The position numbers were made by a program, and so were the translations under genes. The notes beneath the pieces were generated by a model. That model had not been told where the DNA came from and did not search any database. It saw only the letters and a program-made list of their open reading frames with translations. Positions 1-4,994 of a DNA stretch of 5,718 nt are shown one piece after another (within the stretch, counting starts at the first letter, position 1; each line of letters begins with the position of its first letter). Source of the DNA: Syntrophaceae bacterium UBA4059 (lineage in GTDB: Bacteria; Desulfobacterota; Syntrophia; Syntrophales; Smithellaceae); NCBI GenBank assembly GCA_002382045.1, contig DFZJ01000150.1:1-5718 (forward strand), in the 5' to 3' direction.

Positions 1-2
1 AA

Positions 3-86
3 TCATCCGAGGATGTAAACCTGGACGTGGAAGATATCGCTACACTGCATCTGGATATGCTGGCGTACGAAGAAGGGTACAACTAA
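3..86 (+). CDS. C-terminal end of an unidentified protein (5' partial)
   Basis: Only the last 27 codons and the TAA stop are in the window. They read SSEDVNLDVEDIATLHLDML followed by AYEEGYN. This tail is acidic and probably helical, but I recognise no family from it. It is judged coding because the frame is open from the window edge, ends just before a repeat-rich spacer and a strong terminator hairpin, and has balanced codon use. The gene converges on the kor operon, which comes from the other side on the minus strand. Function cannot be stated from this fragment. Confidence 0.6.
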   Translation, partial: SSEDVNLDVEDIATLHLDMLAYEEGYN

Positions 87-87
87 G

Positions 88-212
88 AAGGTTCAGCGGT
101 TCAGGGTTCACGGTTAAAGGCAAAGGCAAAGAGAGAGATAAGAACAAACCCCTTGGGGACCTCAATCCCCAAGGGGTTTTTGTTTTCTATCCTTGTTCCT
201 TGAACCTTTTTT
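88..212. repeat. Intergenic GGTTCA-type short repeats flanking the terminator
   Basis: The spacer between the two convergent genes is built from short repeated words. GGTTCAGC (90-97) is followed directly by GGTTCAGG (98-105) and then GTTCACGG (106-113). AAAGGC occurs twice in tandem at 116-127. On the far side of the terminator, 191-212 carries the inverse word: TGAACCTT (201-208) is the exact reverse complement of AAGGTTCA (88-95). The whole spacer is thus a loose dyad centred on the hairpin. Such GGTTCA-rich spacers may be dispersed genomic repeats, but only one copy can be seen here, so that is inference. Confidence 0.45.
146..187. terminator. Bidirectional rho-independent terminator between convergent genes
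   Basis: CCCCTTGGGG (149-158) pairs perfectly with CCCCAAGGGG (167-176) around an 8-nt loop. The AAA at 146-148 extends the stem against TTT at 177-179. On the plus strand the stem is followed by TTTTTGTTTT (177-186), a good U-tract. On the minus strand it is followed by TTTGTTCTTATC, a weaker one. It lies 59 nt past the plus-strand stop and 25 nt past the korC stop, so it can serve both converging transcripts. Confidence 0.85.
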
Positions 213-809
213 CTAATCCTGATGCGTACCCGGTTCCGGTTTGACGGCGCCTTTGATAATGGCCTGTCCGTATTCCCTGCCTTTGTTGAAAGCATGAATG
301 TTATTGTCTTTCGTGGAGGCGGGAACGGAATCCGAGACCGCTTTCTTGAGTGCTTCCGCATGAACAATCGGTTCCACCGCCGAGAAAAATCCCAGCATGA
401 CAATATTGGCCATCATTTTGGTTCCCAATTGTTCGGCAAAACGTGTGGCGGGAATATGAAACGTCCTTTCGCGCAGATCGGCCTTGCGGGTGTGCACCAG
501 ATCGGTATCCCAGATCAATGTGCCTTCAGGGCGCAGGGATTTGATGTTCTTCGTATAGGCTTCCTGACTCATGCAGACCAGAATTTCCGGCTCTTCCACG
601 CAGGGGAAAAGAATTTCTTCGCCGCTGATGATGACCTGACTGGAGCAGGCGCCGCCGCGCGCTTCCGGTCCGTAGTTCTGCGTCATCGTGGCGTGTTTGT
701 GATCGTAAAGTGTTGCCGCTTTTCCCAGAATGTCTCCGGCCAAAACAATCCCCTGGCCGCCGAAGCCCGTAAGTAATATATGTCTTTCCCGTTTATCCGA
801 CATGATCAT
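213..809 (-). CDS. korC: 2-oxoacid:ferredoxin oxidoreductase, gamma subunit (KorC-type)
   Basis: Gamma (catalytic-domain III) subunit of a multi-subunit 2-oxoacid:acceptor oxidoreductase. In the family this domain helps bind coenzyme A and completes the active site made by alpha and beta. The 198-residue product has the family's N-terminal Rossmann-like motif TGFGGQGIVLAG (residues 14-25) and the signature YGPEARGGACSSQVI (46-60), followed by the conserved VEEPEILVCMSQEAY segment. The length matches a free-standing gamma subunit. Three starts are possible: GTG at 812, ATG at 809 and ATG at 803. I chose ATG 809 because AAAGGA lies 5 nt upstream; GTG 812 is only 2 nt from it. With ATG 809, the beta stop TGA and this ATG share one base (TGATG), implying translational coupling. 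It is the last gene of the operon, just upstream of the terminator. Subunit assignment is secure; the substrate is not shown by this subunit. Confidence 0.93.
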   Translation of the reverse strand: MIMSDKRERHILLTGFGGQGIVLAGDILGKAATLYDHKHATMTQNYGPEARGGACSSQVIISGEEILFPCVEEPEILVCMSQEAYTKNIKSLRPEGTLIWDTDLVHTRKADLRERTFHIPATRFAEQLGTKMMANIVMLGFFSAVEPIVHAEALKKAVSDSVPASTKDNNIHAFNKGREYGQAIIKGAVKPEPGTHQD

Positions 810-1693
810 CACCGTCCTTTCTGCGTATCAGGATGCAGGGGACGCCACTGCGGCATCTGCGGCCGGTTGAATTTTTCGTAGTGATCCATGAAGGTGGGGC
901 GCTCGATATCGACAAACTTTCCGACAACAATTTCCTTATCAATATCCATCGACGCGTCTTTGGGATCAATATCGCCGCGGATAACCGAACGGCCCTGATA
1001 AAATTTCAGCATTTCCAGTGCGCTGCCCATGCGGTTGCGCCGCCCGAACGAGGACGGGCAGGGCGTGATGACTTCGACAAAGCTGAAGCCGCGCTTCTCC
1101 AGGGCTTCGCTGATGGAGCTCCGCAGCGACCGGACCTGCATCGCCGTCCATCTGGCCACATACGTCGCGCCGCAGGCGGATGCCAGATAACTGAAATTGA
1201 AAGGTTCTTCCGGTGAACCGTTGACGGAGGTGGTGGTCTTGGCGCCCAGCGGCGTACTGGGGGCCTGCTGGCCGCCCGTCATACCGTAATTGAGATTATT
1301 GACGCAGATGACCGTCAAGTCCATGTTCCGACGCGCGGCATGAATAAAATGATTGCCGCCAATGGCAAAAAGATCTCCGTCTCCGGAAACAACAATGACC
1401 TTGGTCTGCGGACGCGCCAGTTTCAGGCCGGTGGCAAAAGGGAGCGCCCGGCCATGCGTGGTGTGAAACGAATCCAGCCGGATGTAACCGGCCATGCGCC
1501 CCGTACAGCCGATGCCGGAGACCATCGCGATGGTGTTGGGATCCCAGCCGGTGTTTTTTATGGCGGCCAGTACGGCGGAAAATACGGTGCCGATGCCGCA
1601 GCCGGGGCACCAGATATGCGGAATTCTTTCCGTGCGCAGCAGAGAATCCATCGGATGGGGTGGAACATTTTTTGTGGGTTTTGATGTGGTCAT
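809..1693 (-). CDS. korB: 2-oxoacid:ferredoxin oxidoreductase, beta subunit (KorB-type, TPP-binding)
   Basis: Beta subunit, which binds thiamine pyrophosphate and a [4Fe-4S] cluster and carries out oxidative decarboxylation of a 2-oxoacid to acyl-CoA with the alpha subunit. The 294-residue product has WCPGCG (C29, C32), GIGCTGR (C63) and TPCPS (C211), the expected four cluster cysteines. The TPP/Mg motif runs from GDGD (104-107) to NN (132-133), followed by YGMTGGQ. HTTHGRALPFATGLKLA (77-93) is also typical. The frame is open 31 codons further upstream, but that part lies wholly inside the alpha gene. ATG 1693 is preferred because GAGGG lies about 6 nt upstream and its ATGA overlaps the alpha stop. 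Length and motifs match KorB rather than the longer fused PorAB enzymes. All key residues are present. Confidence 0.95.
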   Translation of the reverse strand: MTTSKPTKNVPPHPMDSLLRTERIPHIWCPGCGIGTVFSAVLAAIKNTGWDPNTIAMVSGIGCTGRMAGYIRLDSFHTTHGRALPFATGLKLARPQTKVIVVSGDGDLFAIGGNHFIHAARRNMDLTVICVNNLNYGMTGGQQAPSTPLGAKTTTSVNGSPEEPFNFSYLASACGATYVARWTAMQVRSLRSSISEALEKRGFSFVEVITPCPSSFGRRNRMGSALEMLKFYQGRSVIRGDIDPKDASMDIDKEIVVGKFVDIERPTFMDHYEKFNRPQMPQWRPLHPDTQKGR

Positions 1694-2850
1694 ATTTTCC
1701 CTCTTGCTGCTTTGGCAATAGCGCTTTGAATCAAAGCGGGGTGAAGAATCGCGCCGCCGTAATTGGATACCAGACTCACCGGACAAGCGCCGTGGGCGCA
1801 GCGTTCGAGTTCCAGGACCATCTGACCGCCGTTAATCTCCGCCATCATCATGGCCTTAACCTGAGGCGCGACGCTGCGAATGAGTTCTTCGGGGAAAGGC
1901 CAGATGGTTTCCAGTTTGATAAATCCCGCTTTGATGCCCTCATTTCGGGCGTTACGAACCGCTTGCATGGACGAACGGGCGCTGATGCCGTAAGAAACCA
2001 CGACAATCTCGGCGTCATCCAGATAGAAATTTTTTGTACTGATAATTTTTTCACGATTATTGCGTATTTTATCGACCAGACGGGTAACCATTTGCTCCTG
2101 GGCATGGGCGTTCATGGCCGGATAGCCGCGATCATCATGGGTGAGGCCGGTCACGTGAATCCGGTAACCGTCGCCGCAATTGGCCATCGGCGCGATGCCG
2201 TCGGCATCCGCTTCGTAGGGAAGATAGTCTTCCCGGGAGACGGAAGGCTTCCGCCGGTTGATGATTTCAATTTCATCCTCGCGCGGAATGATGACCCGTT
2301 CATTCATATGTCCGACCACTTCATCGGCCAGAATAATCACGGGCAGGCGATAGTATTCGCTCAAGTTAAAAGCGCGGATGGTCATATCAAACATTTCCTG
2401 CGGGCTTGCCGGGCACAGCGCAATGATTTCGTAATGGCCATGCGACCCCCAGCGCGCCTGCATCATGTCTCCCTGGCCCACTGCAGTGGGAAGCCCTGTG
2501 CTGGGTCCCGCCCGCTGGACGTTACAGACCACGCAGGGTGTTTCCGTACAGATTCCCAGGCCGATATTCTCCATCATCAGAGAAAATCCGGGCCCGGACG
2601 TGCTGGTCATGGATTTTACGCCGCCCCAGCTGGCGCCCAGGATCGCCGCCATCGAAGCGATTTCATCTTCCATCTGGATGAAAATGCCTCCCAGTTTGGG
2701 CAGCCGTCGCGACATGGATTCGGCAATTTCAGTCGCCGGTGTAATCGGGTAGCCCGCAAAAAAACGGCAGCCGACGGCCAGCGCTCCCTCGCAGCAGGCC
2801 TCATCACCGTTCATGAAATGCATTCCTGTTAATACTTCTTTTGCAACCAA
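1690..2850 (-). CDS. korA: 2-oxoacid:ferredoxin oxidoreductase, alpha subunit (KorA-type)
   Basis: Alpha subunit, holding the pyrimidine-binding and domain II parts of the TPP enzyme and the 2-oxoacid recognition motif. In the 386-residue product the hallmark AGYPITPATE (32-41) is the substrate-recognition loop. EDEIAS (61-66) contains the Glu that activates TPP in this family. TSTSGPGFSLM (82-92) and QRAGPSTGLPT (112-122) are further family signatures. Domain II (about 265-386) holds VVSYG and GQMVLELE-type segments. The frame opens at TTG 2865, but AAGGAG (2862-2857) would then be inside the gene. The TTG at 2850 is 6 nt past that site and gives the usual N-terminus (M)VAKEVLTGMHFMNGDEA, so it is chosen. 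It starts 18 nt after korD and overlaps korB by 4 nt. The YPITP motif and D-A-B-C order favour 2-oxoglutarate synthase; a branched-chain (Vor) substrate cannot be excluded. Confidence 0.94.
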   Translation of the reverse strand: MVAKEVLTGMHFMNGDEACCEGALAVGCRFFAGYPITPATEIAESMSRRLPKLGGIFIQMEDEIASMAAILGASWGGVKSMTSTSGPGFSLMMENIGLGICTETPCVVCNVQRAGPSTGLPTAVGQGDMMQARWGSHGHYEIIALCPASPQEMFDMTIRAFNLSEYYRLPVIILADEVVGHMNERVIIPREDEIEIINRRKPSVSREDYLPYEADADGIAPMANCGDGYRIHVTGLTHDDRGYPAMNAHAQEQMVTRLVDKIRNNREKIISTKNFYLDDAEIVVVSYGISARSSMQAVRNARNEGIKAGFIKLETIWPFPEELIRSVAPQVKAMMMAEINGGQMVLELERCAHGACPVSLVSNYGGAILHPALIQSAIAKAARGKI

Positions 2851-2868
2851 AACAATCTCCTTCAACCC
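2851..2868 (-). promoter_or_regulatory. Ribosome binding site that sets a TTG start for korA
   Basis: The 18-nt gap between the korD stop and the korA start reads GGGTTGAAGGAGATTGTT on the minus strand. AAGGAG (2862-2857) is a near-perfect Shine-Dalgarno sequence with 6 nt before TTG 2850. No ATG occurs in frame until residue 10, which would remove the conserved VAKEVLTG N-terminus. This decides in favour of a TTG start. Confidence 0.7.
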
Positions 2869-3177
2869 TTATTCGTTAAGGTCGTCATATTCAATGCTGT
2901 AAATGGCGAACTCCGGACAGAGAACTTCGCAGAAATGACAATTAACGCACCTTGAAGCGTCATTCACTTCGGGAGGATGGTAGCCTTTTTTGTTAAAAGT
3001 GGAGGAAAATCGCAAAACCTGCCGGGGACAATTTGCTATGCAAAAGCCACAGCCCTTGCAGCGATCTTCAATGACAACGACCTGCCCCAGCTTCTTTTTC
3101 GGGGAACCGTTTTCAGTTTGCGGACTTATTTGATATTTTTTAGTTTTCTGCATGGATTCAATACATTTCCCCTGCAT
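2869..3177 (-). CDS. korD: 2x[4Fe-4S] ferredoxin-type subunit of 2-oxoacid oxidoreductase (KorD-type)
   Basis: Electron-transfer (delta) subunit that takes electrons from the beta-subunit cluster and passes them to soluble ferredoxin. In the 102-residue reading, two classical motifs are complete: CKGCGFCIANCP (C40, C43, C46, C50) and CVNCHFCEVLCP (C77, C80, C83, C87), predicting two [4Fe-4S] clusters. The first 30 residues are polar and Lys-rich. The start is uncertain. ATG 3177 has no clear ribosome site. ATG 3153 (MQKTKKYQ, 94 residues) lies 15 nt past AGGGG (3173-3169), which is too far. An ATT codon at 3162 has ideal spacing but would be a rare initiator. It heads the operon and is followed 18 nt later by the alpha gene. 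The separate small ferredoxin gene, rather than a fused gamma-delta, fits KorDABC organisation. Confidence 0.9.
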   Translation of the reverse strand: MQGKCIESMQKTKKYQISPQTENGSPKKKLGQVVVIEDRCKGCGFCIANCPRQVLRFSSTFNKKGYHPPEVNDASRCVNCHFCEVLCPEFAIYSIEYDDLNE

Positions 3178-3303
3178 GATCAGATTTTACGCAGGGTGGC
3201 TTGCCGGATGGATTTTATTTGCTTGATTATCGGGGATTGTTGTCGGAACCGTTTCCCTGAAGTGCCAAACTCCATCGAATGCGCGCAAAGTTGCTGGGTT
3301 GGC

Positions 3304-3330
3304 AATATAAGAATAAAGAGGCTCTGTCAA
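3304..3330 (-). promoter_or_regulatory. Candidate sigma70-type promoter for the korDABC operon
   Basis: Reading the minus strand, a consensus TTGACA (3330-3325) is followed after 15 nt by TATATT (3309-3304). The -35 box is perfect and the -10 matches 5 of 6 bases, but the spacer is shorter than the optimal 17 nt; at 17 nt the hexamer is the poorer TATTGC. Transcription would start near 3297, giving about 120 nt of leader before ATG 3177. It is the best promoter-like pair seen upstream of the operon. No second-strand structure resembling a known riboswitch was recognised in the leader. Confidence 0.45.
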
Positions 3331-3353
3331 GAAAAAATGCTCCCGATCATAAT
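3324..3353 (+). promoter_or_regulatory. Candidate promoter for the nth-like gene, divergent from the kor promoter
   Basis: CTGTCA (3324-3329) is followed after 18 nt by CATAAT (3348-3353), a weak -35 and a good -10 (5 of 6). The start of transcription would be near 3360, ahead of every possible start of the downstream glycosylase. Its -35 hexamer overlaps the opposite-strand TTGACA by five bases, so the two promoters would be back to back. The hexamer overlap may simply reflect partial symmetry of the sequence. Confidence 0.3.
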
Positions 3354-3456
3354 GGTTGTTTGCCAATAATTTTAAAGCCATATTTCAATGACCCATGAAT
3401 ACGGAGGTGTGGATAAAGACTTGCTTTTCACAGGAGCCCATAATAATGAAAACACA

Positions 3457-4113
3457 ATGGAAGATAAAAATATTAATCAAATTGTCAAAATTCTGAAAAA
3501 AGAACTGGCTTTGGGAGAAATGCCCATCGTATCGCATCTGGCGGAAGATCAGCGAGATCCGTTTGTGATCCTGATCTCCACACTGCTGAGCCTGCGCACC
3601 AAGGATGAAGTCACAGCCGTTGCGACCGACAGGCTTTTCGCACTGGCTTCCACCCCTGAAGCAATGCTGAAAGTTTCCCAGGCTAAAATCGCCAAAGCGA
3701 TTTATCCGGTCGGCTTTTACCGGGTGAAAGCAAAGAACATTCATCATACCTGCCGCGAACTTATTGACCGCTTTGATTCAAAAGTGCCGGATAACCTAGA
3801 CGATCTTTTAAGCATCAAAGGCGTCGGACGGAAAACGGCCAACCTGGTCATTACACTGGCATACGGCAAGGACGGCATCTGTGTCGATACGCATGTCCAT
3901 CGTATTTCCAACCGGCTGGGATATGTGGTGACCAAAACACCGGATGAAACGGAAATGGCCCTGCGCGCTAAACTGCCGCGCAGGCACTGGATCATTTACA
4001 ATACGCTGCTGGTCGCCTTCGGCCGCAAAACCTGCAAGCCCGTATCGCCGCTTTGCAGCACCTGTCCCATCAAACAATACTGCGCCCGTATTGGGGTGAC
4101 GGTGAGCCGGTAG
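3457..4113 (+). CDS. nth: Endonuclease III-family DNA glycosylase/AP lyase
   Basis: Base-excision repair enzyme expected to remove oxidised pyrimidines and cleave the abasic site. From ATG 3457 the product is 218 residues, close to the 211 of E. coli Nth. The helix-hairpin-helix LLSIKGVGRKTAN (residues 117-129) holds the Schiff-base lysine of GVGRK (126), and VDTH holds the catalytic aspartate (144). The C-terminal cluster motif C-x6-C-x2-C-x5-C is exact (C193, C200, C203, C209). IYPVGFYRVKAKNI and LSLRTKDEVT resemble the human NTHL1-type branch more than E. coli Nth. The frame is open to an ATG at 3388 (241 residues), which has no ribosome site; AGGAG at 3431-3435 is 21 nt before ATG 3457, so the start is unsettled. 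The extra 23 residues show no family signature. It is divergent from kor and has no obvious partner gene. Confidence 0.9.
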   Translation: MEDKNINQIVKILKKELALGEMPIVSHLAEDQRDPFVILISTLLSLRTKDEVTAVATDRLFALASTPEAMLKVSQAKIAKAIYPVGFYRVKAKNIHHTCRELIDRFDSKVPDNLDDLLSIKGVGRKTANLVITLAYGKDGICVDTHVHRISNRLGYVVTKTPDETEMALRAKLPRRHWIIYNTLLVAFGRKTCKPVSPLCSTCPIKQYCARIGVTVSR

Positions 4114-4437
4114 AAATAAGACAAAGCGTATCTCGTTATTCGTTAATCGTAAGGAACGTTACCCAAAATGATCAACCAAAAATGTTAAGCGTTATGGCGA
4201 TCATTAAGCCACAAAAGAAAAAAGTTGACGATTTCCCGTCATTTAGATATGATCCGCCCGCTTTTGAATGGCGGACACAGGACGGGTTAGATATTTAAAA
4301 CAGAAAATACTTGTTTTAATTAATCAATTGATCGCCGCGCTTAAGATAAAAGAAGCGTTGAATAAAATATCCGCAGGTGATATGTATCCGGCAGATTTCC
4401 GGGCGTGATTGAATTTAGACAAAAAAGGAAGTAAAAG
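4114..4437 (+). other. 324-nt intergenic spacer between nth and secG
   Basis: This stretch is AT-richer than its flanks. No convincing terminator for the glycosylase gene was found. It holds a good promoter (4225-4253) with an overlapping dyad, an 81-codon frame (4053-4298) that mostly overlaps nth and lacks a ribosome site, and a 46-codon ORF at 4268-4408 (MADTGRVRYLKQKILVLINQ and on). The 46-codon ORF follows a TGA directly, has no Shine-Dalgarno sequence, and would encode a basic amphipathic helix. I do not consider either frame an established gene. The secG ribosome site AAGGAAG (4425-4431) lies at the end, 6 nt before the ATG. Confidence 0.6.
4225..4253 (+). promoter_or_regulatory. Sigma70-like promoter upstream of secG with overlapping dyad
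   Basis: TTGACG (4225-4230) and TATGAT (4248-4253) each match 5 of 6 consensus bases and are exactly 17 nt apart. This is the best-formed promoter in the window. The predicted start near 4260 leaves a leader of about 178 nt before secG. A perfect inverted repeat TGACG-N6-CGTCA (4226-4241) covers the -35 box and the start of the spacer, where a repressor would block polymerase. No regulator is identified. Confidence 0.55.
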
Positions 4438-4806
4438 ATGACGACATTGTTAACCATTATTCATGTTTTAGCCTGCATTACCCTGATATTAATCGTCCTG
4501 CTTCAGGCAGGTAAGGGAGCCAATATGGGCGCTGCTTTTGGCGGATCCAGCCAGACGGTTTTCGGTTCCAGCGGCGCGGGCACTTTTCTTGGAAAAATGA
4601 CGGCGGCGATAGCCATTCTTTTCATGCTGACGTCCATTTCATTAACCTACACTGCCTCAAGAAAAACATCCGGTTTGATGGATGGAGCATCGGCGCCTGT
4701 GACTAAACAATCGGTTCCCGCAGCGCCAAAATCCGCAGCGTTGCCTGCAGCACCGGCAACCGCGCCCGGTAAGGCTAATACACCCGCGGCGCCGGCAGCG
4801 AAGTAA
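4438..4806 (+). CDS. secG: Preprotein translocase subunit SecG
   Basis: Small inner-membrane subunit of the SecYEG channel that assists SecA-driven export. The 122-residue product has two membrane segments: about 3-22 (LLTIIHVLACITLILIVLL) and 54-73 (MTAAIAILFMLTSISLTYTA). Between them is the conserved cytoplasmic loop, LLQAGKGANMGAAFGGSSQT (21-40) and the following VFGSSGAGTFLGK, which is diagnostic for SecG. The tail from about 74 onward is an Ala/Pro-rich low-complexity extension, common and variable in this family. ATG 4438 has AAGGAAG 6 nt upstream. It is followed after 32 nt by tRNA-Leu(GAG), the same neighbour as in E. coli (secG-leuU). The usual upstream partner tpiA, common next to secG in many bacteria, is absent from the window. 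Confidence 0.95.
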   Translation: MTTLLTIIHVLACITLILIVLLQAGKGANMGAAFGGSSQTVFGSSGAGTFLGKMTAAIAILFMLTSISLTYTASRKTSGLMDGASAPVTKQSVPAAPKSAALPAAPATAPGKANTPAAPAAK

Positions 4807-4838
4807 AATTTGTTCTTTTTATTATGGCATTAATTGCT

Positions 4839-4924
4839 GCCGAAGTGGTGAAATTGGTAGACACGCCATCTTGAGGGGGTGGTGAGCACCGCTCGTCCGG
4901 GTTCAAATCCCGGCTTCGGCACCA
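4839..4924 (+). tRNA. tRNA-Leu, anticodon GAG
   Basis: The 86-nt gene folds as a class II tRNA. The acceptor GCCGAAG (4839-4845) pairs with CTTCGGC (4914-4920), followed by discriminator A and an encoded CCA. The anticodon stem CCATC/GGTGG closes the loop TTGAGGG, so the anticodon is GAG, reading CUC and CUU leucine codons. The long variable arm GAGC-ACC-GCTC and discriminator A73 are typical of leucine tRNAs. The T arm is CCGGG-TTCAAAT-CCCGG. It lies 32 nt after secG with no promoter seen between, so it is probably processed from the secG transcript. Confidence 0.96.
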
Positions 4925-4949
4925 TTTTTGAAAATGTATCTTTATGATG

Positions 4950-4991
4950 ATGGGGAGTCATAGATTTGTTCTATGCTCCCCATTGTTGTTT
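4950..4991 (+). terminator. Rho-independent terminator after tRNA-Leu
   Basis: ATGGGGAG (4950-4957) pairs with CTCCCCAT (4976-4983), and CATAGA (4959-4964) pairs with TCTATG (4970-4975) above a single bulged T, closing a TTTGT loop. The 14-bp stem is followed by TGTTGTTT, a moderate U-tract. It separates the tRNA from the convergent lipoprotein gene. In the minus direction the stem is followed by CATCATAAAG, so termination that way is doubtful. Confidence 0.75.
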
Positions 4992-4994
4992 GGG

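Noticed and set aside
222..776. 184-codon plus-strand frame antisense to korC
   Set aside because: Shadow frame opposite the gamma subunit; Arg/Phe-rich, no recognisable domain, no ribosome site.
1694..1786. 31-codon N-terminal extension of KorB
   Set aside because: It lies wholly inside korA, lacks family similarity, and GAGGG before ATG 1693 with the ATGA overlap marks the true start.
1660..2832. 390-codon plus-strand open frame antisense to korA
   Set aside because: It is the mirror of a confirmed gene in a high-G+C third-position stretch. The product is His/Arg-rich without domains, while the minus strand carries all Kor motifs.
3187..3381. 64-codon minus-strand frame upstream of korD (MALKLLANNHYDREHFFLTE and on)
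   Set aside because: No ribosome site and no family motif, and the best kor promoter lies inside it. It fills the divergent intergenic region by chance.
4168..4204. ATGATC/GATCAT inverted repeat in the nth-secG spacer
   Set aside because: Arms are 6 bp with a 25-nt gap and no U-tract; too weak for a terminator or operator call.
4053..4298. 81-codon plus-strand frame (MQHLSHQTIL and on)
   Set aside because: Its first third overlaps the cluster-binding end of nth in another frame, it has no Shine-Dalgarno sequence, and the composition changes abruptly after the nth stop.
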